Shown piece after piece: positions 7,829 through 15,800 of a DNA stretch of 64,000 bases. The stretch is from Salegentibacter salegens. Its GTDB lineage: Bacteria; Bacteroidota; Bacteroidia; Flavobacteriales; Flavobacteriaceae. Position numbers and translations under genes: made by a program. How positions within the stretch are numbered: position 1 is the stretch's first letter; every line of letters begins with the position of its first letter. Location: assembly GCF_900142975.1 (NCBI RefSeq), contig NZ_LT670848.1:868001-932000 (forward strand). The letters run 5' to 3'. The notes under the pieces were generated by a model. It was not told where the DNA came from. It saw only the letters and a list, made by a program, of their open reading frames with translations, and ran no database searches.

Positions 7829-10804
7829 ATGCATAATTTCTTCCTAAAGCTTTACTATTTTTTTCGAAGACAAAAAACGATTGGTTTTTTGTTGTTGCTA
7901 CTTTTTGTGCTGGTTGGCGGATATTTCGCTTCAAATATTCAGCTAGAAGAAGATATTACCAAGCTTATTCCATCTGGAGAAAAACAGAACGTTTTAAGAA
8001 AAGTACTGGATAATACAGAGTTTTCAGACAAACTCATTTTCGCTATTTCTTCGGAAGAAAAAAGTCCTGAAAAACTTACTAAATACGCCGGTAAGCTTAC
8101 AGATTCTTTAAATCAAGAACTACCTGAATATATCACGAAAATCCAGGGAGAAATTCCTGATGAAGGTATTTTAGAAGTATATAACTTTGTTTACCAGAAT
8201 CTCCCATTATTCCTTAATTCGCGGGATTATGAGGAAATAAATTCCAGACTGCAGGAAGACAGCATTCAGGAAAAATTGGAAAGCTCCTACAAAGATTTAA
8301 TTTCTCCAACCGGATTTATAACCAAGCAATTTCTTTTTAAAGACCCGCTCTCTATCACAAACCTGGGTTTACAAAAATTACAGGAACTGCAGGTAGACGA
8401 TAATTTTAAAATCTATAATAATTACCTGGTCACTAAAGATGAAAGACATTTACTGCTGTTTATCAATCCTGAATACCCTGCTTCTGAAACCAAGAATAAT
8501 GAGGTTTTTATAGAGCGTTTGGATAAGATAATTTCAGCATTAAATAATAATTCTGAAGTTAAAGCTGAATATTTCGGTGGTGTTTTATATGCCATCGCAA
8601 ATGCAAAGCAAATAAAAAGTGATATTCAGCTTACGCTTAGTATAGCTTTCTCTATTTTACTTATCCTACTTGTTCTATTTTACCGGAGGTTTTACGTCCC
8701 GTTATTACTTTTTCTTCCCAGTTTATTGGGAGCTTTGGCTGCCATTACCTTGTTATACTTCATCAAGGGCAGTGTCTCAGCTATTTCTTTAGGTATAGGT
8801 GCTATTTTATTGGGAATTAGCCTTGATTATGCACTTCATATCCTAACTCATTTTAGAAATAATGCCGATGTAAAAGTGCTTTACCGGGAAGTCAGCAAGC
8901 CTATTTTAATGAGTAGTTTTACTACGGCTATCGCTTTTTTATGTTTACTTTTCCTGGAAAGTGAAGCCCTGAAGGATTTGGGAATCTTTGCAGCTGTTAG
9001 TGTTATATCTGCTTCAATATTTGCATTAATCCTAATTCCACAATTTTATCAGCCGCCTAGAAATAAGGAGAAAGTAAAGACTAACTGGATAGATAAGCTC
9101 GCTTTTCAACGTTTTTATCAGAAAAAAAATTTAGTTGGCGGTGTACTGTTAATCTTTTTTGCGGGATTATTTTTCTTCACTAAAGTTGAATTTAACGAAG
9201 ATATTTCACAGCTTAATTTTGAACCTGAAAATATAAAGCAAACCGAAGAAAAAATTAAGCAAATTGCTGGCGAGGCTGTGAACACCACCTATTTGGTTTC
9301 CTACGGAAATGATATAGATGAAGCTCTATCCAGGAATAATGAACTTTATCGGGACTTAAAAAGCCTGGAAGAGACCGGTAAAATTAAGAGTTTTAGCAGC
9401 ATTGGCGGAGTAGTGCTTTCTACCGATAAACAAACCGAAAGAATTGAAGCCTGGAAGGAGTTTTGGAGTTATTCTAAAAAGGAAAACTTAAAGAATAATC
9501 TCTTGAACGAATCTGCTGAACTTGGTTTTAAGGCAGAAAGCTTTAACCAGTTTTATGAGCAATTAGACAAAAATTTCAACGGAATTTTCCTGGACGATTA
9601 TCGTGATGTTTCCACCCTTTATTTAGACGATTTTATCAATAGAAATCCTGGTTTTTCTACGGTTACCAGCACGCTTAGTTTTAAAAAAACCAATTCAGCA
9701 CTTTTACAGGAACTTGAAGAAAAAGAGGGAATTATAGCTATAGACCGGAAACAAATGAGCCAGGATTTTCTTGGAGATCTAAAGAGTGAATTTAACCAGC
9801 TTATTTTATTCTCCCTAATTGCAGTCTTTATGGTGTTATTGCTTTTTTACAGGAATTTACTGCTTAGCTTACTAACATTACTGCCCATTGCCATCACGTG
9901 GATTATCGCACTGGGAATTATGGCTATTTTCGGAGTAGAATTTAATATTTTAAATATTATTATTTCCACCTTTATCTTTGGTCTTGGGCTGGATTACAGC
10001 ATTTTTATTACCAACGCCTGCCTAAAAGAATACGAAACCGGAAAACCAGCTTTAAAAACTTATCAGGCTTCAATTTTACTTTCGGTTTTGACTACCTTAC
10101 TTGGAATTGGCGCGCTGGTTTTTGCCAAACATCCCGCACTCCAGTCGGTTTCTGTGGTCTCTGTGATTGGCGTTTTAACCGCGGTTATAGTTGCATTTGT
10201 AATTCAGACAAAAATATTCGATCTATTGTTTTTCCAAAGAAAACTGGCCCAGAAAGCTCCTTTTAGTTTCTCTGCGATATTTAATAAACCTGGTAGTAAA
10301 GAACAGCTTTATTTAAAAAATACGGTTTTAGGAAATTACAGGTATAAATTGGTTTATGCTGCTGCAAAAAAGGAATTTACCCAGAACCGGGAACGCTTTT
10401 TAAAGGTTTCCGGGTTTATAAATCCTGGTCAAAAAATCTTTATGCTGAATTCTAATTTTGGAATCCTTCCCGTATTTTTAAGTCTGAAAAATACTGAAAG
10501 TAAATTCTTTGTTTTAGATACGATTAAAGAAAATAGAAAAATTTCTAATAACACCTCGCAAAGTAATGCTGAGAATCTTACTTTCAGCAAAGCATGGCCT
10601 CAGGATTTCAAACCATATTTCATATTTATTATAAGTCAAAAACCTGTAGAAGATATCTCTTTGGCTTTAAAGGAGAATATTACTAAATATGCTGAAAAGG
10701 TAATTATTTTAACCCCGGAGTATGAAAATAGGTGGTTAATCGATTTGAATTTTGAGATCGTTTATCGTCAAAATAATATCCTGGTTTTTAAAAAATTGGA
10801 TTAG
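7829..10804 (+). CDS. MMPL/RND-type exporter with degenerate methyltransferase-like tail
   Basis: A 991-residue inner-membrane exporter. Two halves each have a transmembrane helix, a large periplasmic domain and a bundle of about five helices (near 262-400 and 650-800), with conserved LGISLDYALHIL and LGLDYSIF segments typical of MMPL/RND proteins. Residues about 825-991 are an extra cytoplasmic domain. NYRYKLVYAAAKKEF followed by a beta-strand/glycine-loop pattern recalls the class I SAM methyltransferase found at the end of longer exporter-acyltransferase-methyltransferase fusions in Bacteroidota. Here the SAM loop reads NSNFG (874-878) instead of a GxGxG form, so it is probably inactive. 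Expected role: export of pigment across the inner membrane. It begins right at the preceding stop. Confidence 0.83.
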   Translation: MHNFFLKLYYFFRRQKTIGFLLLLLFVLVGGYFASNIQLEEDITKLIPSGEKQNVLRKVLDNTEFSDKLIFAISSEEKSPEKLTKYAGKLTDSLNQELPEYITKIQGEIPDEGILEVYNFVYQNLPLFLNSRDYEEINSRLQEDSIQEKLESSYKDLISPTGFITKQFLFKDPLSITNLGLQKLQELQVDDNFKIYNNYLVTKDERHLLLFINPEYPASETKNNEVFIERLDKIISALNNNSEVKAEYFGGVLYAIANAKQIKSDIQLTLSIAFSILLILLVLFYRRFYVPLLLFLPSLLGALAAITLLYFIKGSVSAISLGIGAILLGISLDYALHILTHFRNNADVKVLYREVSKPILMSSFTTAIAFLCLLFLESEALKDLGIFAAVSVISASIFALILIPQFYQPPRNKEKVKTNWIDKLAFQRFYQKKNLVGGVLLIFFAGLFFFTKVEFNEDISQLNFEPENIKQTEEKIKQIAGEAVNTTYLVSYGNDIDEALSRNNELYRDLKSLEETGKIKSFSSIGGVVLSTDKQTERIEAWKEFWSYSKKENLKNNLLNESAELGFKAESFNQFYEQLDKNFNGIFLDDYRDVSTLYLDDFINRNPGFSTVTSTLSFKKTNSALLQELEEKEGIIAIDRKQMSQDFLGDLKSEFNQLILFSLIAVFMVLLLFYRNLLLSLLTLLPIAITWIIALGIMAIFGVEFNILNIIISTFIFGLGLDYSIFITNACLKEYETGKPALKTYQASILLSVLTTLLGIGALVFAKHPALQSVSVVSVIGVLTAVIVAFVIQTKIFDLLFFQRKLAQKAPFSFSAIFNKPGSKEQLYLKNTVLGNYRYKLVYAAAKKEFTQNRERFLKVSGFINPGQKIFMLNSNFGILPVFLSLKNTESKFFVLDTIKENRKISNNTSQSNAENLTFSKAWPQDFKPYFIFIISQKPVEDISLALKENITKYAEKVIILTPEYENRWLIDLNFEIVYRQNNILVFKKLD

Positions 10805-12475
10805 GTGAAATTGCTATTAGTTAGAATATCGATCTTTCTCGGGGTTTTTCTCCTCCTAAATTCCTGCGGAATAAAACGCTCTCTGCAAGATCGCCCCGAT
10901 ATTTCCGGAATTAAAAATATAGATACTACCCGAACTAAGCTCAGTGAAACCCACTATAAGATTGGAAAAAATTCATTGTACAAAAATAAATATGGCATTT
11001 GGGAATTATATATTGAGGGAGATGCCTTAGAACGCGGAGTAATAAGCGGGAGCTTGACCCGTGAATTAATGCACAAGCAGGAAACTGCCTTTATGGACAA
11101 GATTTATGAACTCGTTCCGGGCCCAGGATACCGTAATTTTCTCAAAAAAACCGTTGCCTGGTTTAATCGTAAAATGTATCTGCACGTCCCGGAAGAGTAT
11201 AAACAGGAAATTTACGGTACTTCACTTTTTGGGTTGGAAAAGTATAATGATTTTGCCCCGGCCTATGTGCGCATGCTCTATTTTCACGGTGCACACGATA
11301 TTGGTCACGCCTTGCAGGATTTAATGCTGGTTGGTTGTACTTCTTTTGCTGCCTGGGGTGATAAAACAGAAGATGGGCAATTGCTTTTAGGCAGGAATTT
11401 CGATTTTTACGCGGGAGATGAGTTTGCGGAAGAAAAAATTGCAGCCTTTGTGAATCCTGATAAAGGGCATAAGTTTATGATGTACACCTGGGCCGGGATG
11501 ATTGGTTCAGTGAGCGGGATGAATGAGCAAGGTATTAGCGTCACGATAAATGCAGGAAAAAGTAAAATTCCGCGGCAGGCGAAAACTCCTATTAGTTTAG
11601 TTACTCGTGAAATCTTGCAATATGCGTCTTCAACTAAAGAAGCTATAGAAATCGCTAAAAAGCGTGAAGTTTTTGTTTCAGAATCTATTATGGTTGGCAG
11701 CGCCTCAGAGCACAAAGCGATTTTAATTGAAGTTGCCCCGGGGAATTTTGGAGTTTATGAGGTTGAAAATTCTAATGAGTTAGTGTGCAGCAACCATTTT
11801 CAAAGTGAAGCTTACGCGGAAGATAATCGCAACTTAAAAGCCATAGCAGAAAGCCATACCCAATACCGATTTGATAAAATGCAGGAGTTACTTTCTAAAA
11901 AAGAGAAATTAAACTCAGAGAAAGCTGCTGAAATATTAAGGAATAAAGAAGGTTTGGAAGGTGCTAACCTGGGGATGGGAAATGAAATGGCGATAAATCA
12001 ATTGCTAGCCCACCACGGAATAATTTTTAAACCTGAAGAAAGAAAAGTTTGGGTGTCTGCAAATCCATATCAGCTGGGTGCTTTTGTAGCTTACGACCTC
12101 GATGCTGCATTTAAAAAGTTTGAAGACGGAAATGTGTCAGGCAGTGTTATGCTAGCTCAAGAAACCATTGCAGAAGATCCTTTTGTAAATACTGAAGCTT
12201 ATAAAGATTACGAGAAATACCGAAAATTAAGTCGGGAAATCACTGAAGCTATTTCTAAAGAAAAAGAAATTTCAGAAAATAAAATTAAGCGATTAAAATA
12301 CCTAAATCCTCATTTCTGGGAAGTTTATAAAATTGCCGGCGATTACTATTTTCAGCAAGAAGAATTTAAAAAAGCGGTGATCAATTATAAGCAGGCGAAA
12401 AGGAGGGAAGTGACCACTTTGCCGGATGAGGAATACCTGGATAAAATGATTAAAAAATCTTACCGCAGACTCTAA
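10805..12475 (+). CDS. C45-family NTN-hydrolase/acyltransferase-like lipoprotein
   Basis: A 556-residue protein with a lipoprotein signal (lipobox LLNSC, Cys21), so anchored to a membrane on the periplasmic side. Residues about 60-440 match the acyl-CoA:6-aminopenicillanate acyltransferase-like (C45) family: Cys178 in LVGCTSFAAWG is the expected nucleophile that becomes N-terminal after autocleavage, followed by LLGRNFDFYAGD and the MIGSVSGMNEQGIS segment. The C-terminal 60 residues look like a TPR pair (HFWEVYKIAGDYYFQQEEFKKAVINYKQAK). The start is GTG immediately after the exporter stop. In this cluster it may transfer or cleave an acyl/amide group, for instance joining the polyene acid to its partner lipid; this is speculation from context. 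Confidence 0.78.
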   Translation: MKLLLVRISIFLGVFLLLNSCGIKRSLQDRPDISGIKNIDTTRTKLSETHYKIGKNSLYKNKYGIWELYIEGDALERGVISGSLTRELMHKQETAFMDKIYELVPGPGYRNFLKKTVAWFNRKMYLHVPEEYKQEIYGTSLFGLEKYNDFAPAYVRMLYFHGAHDIGHALQDLMLVGCTSFAAWGDKTEDGQLLLGRNFDFYAGDEFAEEKIAAFVNPDKGHKFMMYTWAGMIGSVSGMNEQGISVTINAGKSKIPRQAKTPISLVTREILQYASSTKEAIEIAKKREVFVSESIMVGSASEHKAILIEVAPGNFGVYEVENSNELVCSNHFQSEAYAEDNRNLKAIAESHTQYRFDKMQELLSKKEKLNSEKAAEILRNKEGLEGANLGMGNEMAINQLLAHHGIIFKPEERKVWVSANPYQLGAFVAYDLDAAFKKFEDGNVSGSVMLAQETIAEDPFVNTEAYKDYEKYRKLSREITEAISKEKEISENKIKRLKYLNPHFWEVYKIAGDYYFQQEEFKKAVINYKQAKRREVTTLPDEEYLDKMIKKSYRRL

Positions 12476-13732
12476 ATGGCTAATTTTTACGATATACACG
12501 GAAATCAAAAATTGTTAAAAAAACAGCTAAGTTACGCTGCGGCAAACTCTCCATTTTATAAAAAGCACTTTTCAGAAAATAAAATAGATATTGAAGCAAT
12601 TCAGTCTTACGAGCAATTCAGGAAGATTCCGATTACTACCAAAGAAGACTTACAACAATATAACGAAGAATTTATTGCGGTTGGAAAAGATGCAATTATA
12701 GATTATGTAACTACTTCAGGAACCTTAGGGAATCCGGTTAGTTTCGCGTTAAACGATGCGGATTTGGATCGGCTGGCTGAAAACGAACGCCAATCTTTTG
12801 AAATGATCGGAGTACAAAAATCCAGTGTTGTGCAACTTACCACCACTTTAGACCGCAGGTTTATGGCCGGGATGGCTTATTTTTTAGGTTTGCGAAAACT
12901 AGGCGCTGGAATTGTAAGAACCGGCAGTGGATTGCCCGGCTTACAATGGGAATCTATAGAACGATTTCAACCTGATTTTCTCGTTGCAGTTCCTTCATTT
13001 TTGTTGAAAATGATCGATTTTGCTATTGAAAACAGAATTGATTATAAAAACTCTTCGATTAAAGCTGCCGTTTGTATTGGCGAACCTTTGCGAAATCCCG
13101 ATTTCAGTCTGAATTCTTTGGGACAGAAAGTAAAAGATTTATGGGATATAGAATTATTTTCTACCTACGCTAGTACCGAAATGGGAACCGCTTTTACCGA
13201 ATGTGAATTCCATACGGGAAATCATAGTTTGCCTGATTTAATCTTTGCGGAAGTTCTCGATGAAAATCAAAATCCGGTGAAATCCGGTGAAATTGGGGAA
13301 TTAGTAGTTACACCTTTACAAACCCAAACAATGCCTTTAGTGAGATTTGCGACCGGAGATATGGTGAAATTCTATGATGAAAATTGTGACTGTGATAGAA
13401 AATCATTGCTAATTAGTACGCCTGTTGGGCGAAAAAAGCAAATGATAAAACTGAAAGGAACTACACTTTATCCGCAGCAAATTATCAATTTACTTACTGC
13501 TTTTCAGGCTTTAAAAATCTTTGTTATTGAAGCAAGACTAAATGAAACACAAACCGATGAAATTCTCGTTAGAATCCCAGAGGATTTTTCTGAAGTTAGT
13601 GAGCTTCAGGAGCATTTGCAAGCTGGATTGAAAGTAAAAGTTAGCTTAGAAAAAACTTCCGTAGAAAAAATTGAAAAGCTGAAGTTTCCAAAGGAAAGTA
13701 GGAAACCGAAACTTTTTCACGATTATCGATAA
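12476..13732 (+). CDS. Phenylacetate-CoA ligase-like AMP-forming enzyme
   Basis: A 418-residue member of the PaaK branch of adenylate-forming enzymes. The phosphate loop YVTTSGTLGNPVSF lies near residue 80, STYASTEMGTAF near 228, a region with LVRFATGDMVKF and a CDCD pair near 300, and the hinge-like GRKKQMIKLKGTTLYPQQI near 320. Such enzymes activate aryl or fatty acids as acyl-adenylates and CoA thioesters. As the last gene of the pigment cluster it probably activates the aromatic starter acid. It begins one codon after the C45 gene and ends three bases from the convergent NlpC gene. Length is slightly short of classic PaaK, but core motifs are complete. Confidence 0.82.
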   Translation: MANFYDIHGNQKLLKKQLSYAAANSPFYKKHFSENKIDIEAIQSYEQFRKIPITTKEDLQQYNEEFIAVGKDAIIDYVTTSGTLGNPVSFALNDADLDRLAENERQSFEMIGVQKSSVVQLTTTLDRRFMAGMAYFLGLRKLGAGIVRTGSGLPGLQWESIERFQPDFLVAVPSFLLKMIDFAIENRIDYKNSSIKAAVCIGEPLRNPDFSLNSLGQKVKDLWDIELFSTYASTEMGTAFTECEFHTGNHSLPDLIFAEVLDENQNPVKSGEIGELVVTPLQTQTMPLVRFATGDMVKFYDENCDCDRKSLLISTPVGRKKQMIKLKGTTLYPQQIINLLTAFQALKIFVIEARLNETQTDEILVRIPEDFSEVSELQEHLQAGLKVKVSLEKTSVEKIEKLKFPKESRKPKLFHDYR

Positions 13733-13735
13733 AGC

Positions 13736-14485
13736 TTAAATAATCTTCTTTATTACACGCAGTTGGTGAGTATGTCTTTTTAATTCCGCATTAAAAATTC
13801 CTGAATGATCAATGCGATCAATTCTAACTTTGCCATCTACGTGAATAATATAATTATCGTTCATCATAATACCCACGTGATCTATTATTCCTTCTTTATC
13901 ATCAAAAAAGGCAAGATCTCCGGCTTCACTTTCTTCAATAAAACTAAGTGGCTCGCCTTGTTTAGCCTGATCGGCCGAATTTCTATTTAATTGGTAGCCG
14001 TTTAATTTGTATACCATTTGTGTAAGTCCGCTGCAATCAATTCCCAATGGCGATTTCCCGCCCCATGAATATGGACTGTTCAAGTATAATAAGGCAGTTT
14101 TTACAATTTCAACCTTAAGTTTTTCACCCGAAACCGAATGTCCCTCAAAGTGATGGTTCAATAAATCGGTAGCATTAAGCGAAGCACCAAGGGGGATAGT
14201 GATAAGATGCCCGTTATGATCGGTTACAAAATCAAAAAGATCTGCAGAATATTTAGGAGTAGCCTGGTCTAACTGGAAGTAAGTTTCTTCCGGAATTTTA
14301 AGTAATTGTTTATTTGAGATCCAGGCCTCAAAATTATCGAATGCAACACGAATCCTGCTCCATTGAGCACGTTCTTCAAGTATTTTAAAATGTTCTCCAT
14401 AAAGAACCTGAGAGACCATTTCGCTATTATTAGATGTGGTTTCGCGAAGTGGTACAATGCTTAAGGGGCAAATTCCGTATTGCAT
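13736..14485 (-). CDS. NlpC/P60 (C40) peptidase with SH3 domain
   Basis: A 249-residue cysteine peptidase. Residues 1-65 form a bacterial SH3-like domain (ICPLSIVPLRETTSNNSEMVS..VLYGE), a second SH3-like stretch follows, and residues about 125-249 are the NlpC/P60 domain with Cys151 (IDCSGLTQMV), His203 (DHVGIMM) and His215 as triad. It belongs to the YkfC/dipeptidyl-peptidase VI type, which cleaves gamma-D-Glu-diamino-acid bonds of murein peptides. No clear signal peptide is visible, suggesting cytoplasmic recycling of murein peptides. It lies 18 bases downstream of the thiolase gene and probably shares its transcript. The 3' end is three bases from the convergent pigment ligase. Confidence 0.87.
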   Translation of the reverse strand: MQYGICPLSIVPLRETTSNNSEMVSQVLYGEHFKILEERAQWSRIRVAFDNFEAWISNKQLLKIPEETYFQLDQATPKYSADLFDFVTDHNGHLITIPLGASLNATDLLNHHFEGHSVSGEKLKVEIVKTALLYLNSPYSWGGKSPLGIDCSGLTQMVYKLNGYQLNRNSADQAKQGEPLSFIEESEAGDLAFFDDKEGIIDHVGIMMNDNYIIHVDGKVRIDRIDHSGIFNAELKRHTHQLRVIKKII

Positions 14486-14503
14486 TCAATAAAAAATATA
14501 AAA

Positions 14504-15688
14504 TTAAGAGTTTCGCTCTATTACCATTGCAGATGCACCGCCACCGCCATTACAAATTGCGGCCGCACCTAATTTAGCATTATTTTGCTGCAGTACATTT
14601 AGTAAAGTAATAAGAATTCTTACTCCGCTACATCCAAGTGGGTGACCAAGAGAAACGGCACCACCATGAACATTGGTGATCTCGTCACTAATTCCTAAAA
14701 TCTTCATATTAGCCAGGCCAACTACAGAGAAAGCTTCATTAAATTCAAAGAAATCTATCTCGTTTTGAGCAACACCTGCATTTTTAAGCGCTAAAGGCAA
14801 AGCTTTGGCTGGAGCAGTTGTAAACCACTTTGGTTCCTGCGCGGCATCGGCAAAACCTTTGATGCTTGCCAGGATCTCTACGCCTAATTCTTCAGCTTTT
14901 GCACGACTCATTAAAACCACAGCACCGGCACCATCGTTAATAGTAGAAGCATTTGCTGCTGTTACAGTTCCGTCTTTACTAAACGCGGGACGAAGTGAAG
15001 TTATTTTATCCATTCTCACATTTTTAAACTCCTCGTCTTCTTTCACTACTAAAGGATCTCCCTTTCGCTGCGGAACTTCAACCGGCACCACTTCATTATC
15101 AAATTTCCCATCGGCCCAGGCTTGAGCAGAACGTTCGTAAGATTTAATGGCAAAAGCATCCTGATCTTCTCTTGAAAAATTATGCTCGGTAGCACAAAGA
15201 TCGGCACAGACACCCATCGCATTATGGTCGTAAGCATCTACCAGACCATCTTTTTGCATTCCATCTTCCATTTTTGCAGGACCAAATTTCTGTCCTTTTC
15301 TATGGTATAAATAATGCGGAATTAAACTCATATTTTCCATTCCACCGGCAACAACTATAGAAGTTTGGCCAAGCATAATAGATTGTGCACCTTGCATAAC
15401 GGCTTTCATACCACTGGCACAAACTTTATTTATGGTTGTACAAGGAACGGTATCTGGAATTCCGGCTTTTAAAGCGGCCTGTCTTGCAGGTGCCTGGCCA
15501 ACACCGGCCTGCACTACATTTCCCATTAATACTTCCTGTACAAGTTCAGGTTTCAAATTAATTTTATTTAGAGCTCCTTTGATGGCAACAGCACCAAGAT
15601 CGGTAGCTTCTACGGTAGATAAGCTACCCAAAAAACTTCCTATTGGAGTCCTTGCGGCGCTTACAATTACTACTTCGTTATTCATCAT
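14504..15688 (-). CDS. Acetyl-CoA C-acetyltransferase (thiolase)
   Basis: A 394-residue thiolase of normal length. The nucleophile is Cys90 in NKVCASGMKAV; the GHPLGCSGVR motif near residue 350 gives the catalytic His, and AAICNGGGGAS near 380 carries the second catalytic Cys. It interconverts two acetyl-CoA with acetoacetyl-CoA, or acts as a degradative 3-ketoacyl-CoA thiolase. There are two adjacent ATG codons at the start; the first is given. A promoter-like TTG-N21-TAAATTCG lies upstream, and the gene is divergent from the PgpH-type gene. No other beta-oxidation genes are adjacent, so the pathway (fatty acid, amino acid or ketone metabolism) is open. Confidence 0.92.
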   Translation of the reverse strand: MMNNEVVIVSAARTPIGSFLGSLSTVEATDLGAVAIKGALNKINLKPELVQEVLMGNVVQAGVGQAPARQAALKAGIPDTVPCTTINKVCASGMKAVMQGAQSIMLGQTSIVVAGGMENMSLIPHYLYHRKGQKFGPAKMEDGMQKDGLVDAYDHNAMGVCADLCATEHNFSREDQDAFAIKSYERSAQAWADGKFDNEVVPVEVPQRKGDPLVVKEDEEFKNVRMDKITSLRPAFSKDGTVTAANASTINDGAGAVVLMSRAKAEELGVEILASIKGFADAAQEPKWFTTAPAKALPLALKNAGVAQNEIDFFEFNEAFSVVGLANMKILGISDEITNVHGGAVSLGHPLGCSGVRILITLLNVLQQNNAKLGAAAICNGGGGASAMVIERNS

Positions 15689-15714
15689 TTATGTTTTAGT
15701 TATTTCTTCTTTTG

Positions 15715-15746
15715 CGAATTTAGTGATTTTATAAGGAACTTAGCAA
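15715..15746 (-). promoter_or_regulatory. Putative promoter of thiolase-NlpC operon
   Basis: Read on the minus strand: TTG (15744-15746), 21-base spacer, TAAATTCG (15715-15722), one mismatch to TAnnTTTG. The same spacing and same -7 variant recur before the GlxA-type regulator at 53014-53045. Confidence 0.4.
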
Positions 15747-15774
15747 GAGCGCTCATTTGGCCGCTATTTTTTAG

Positions 15775-15782
15775 TACATTTG
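15775..15782 (+). promoter_or_regulatory. -7 box (TACATTTG) before PgpH-type gene
   Basis: A perfect TAnnTTTG match 19 bases before the ATG at 15801. A TTTG lies upstream at 15756-15759, but the spacer is only 15 bases. The box overlaps the alternative TTG start at 15780, which argues for the ATG at 15801. Confidence 0.4.
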
Positions 15783-15800
15783 AGCAATAGCACGATTTAT

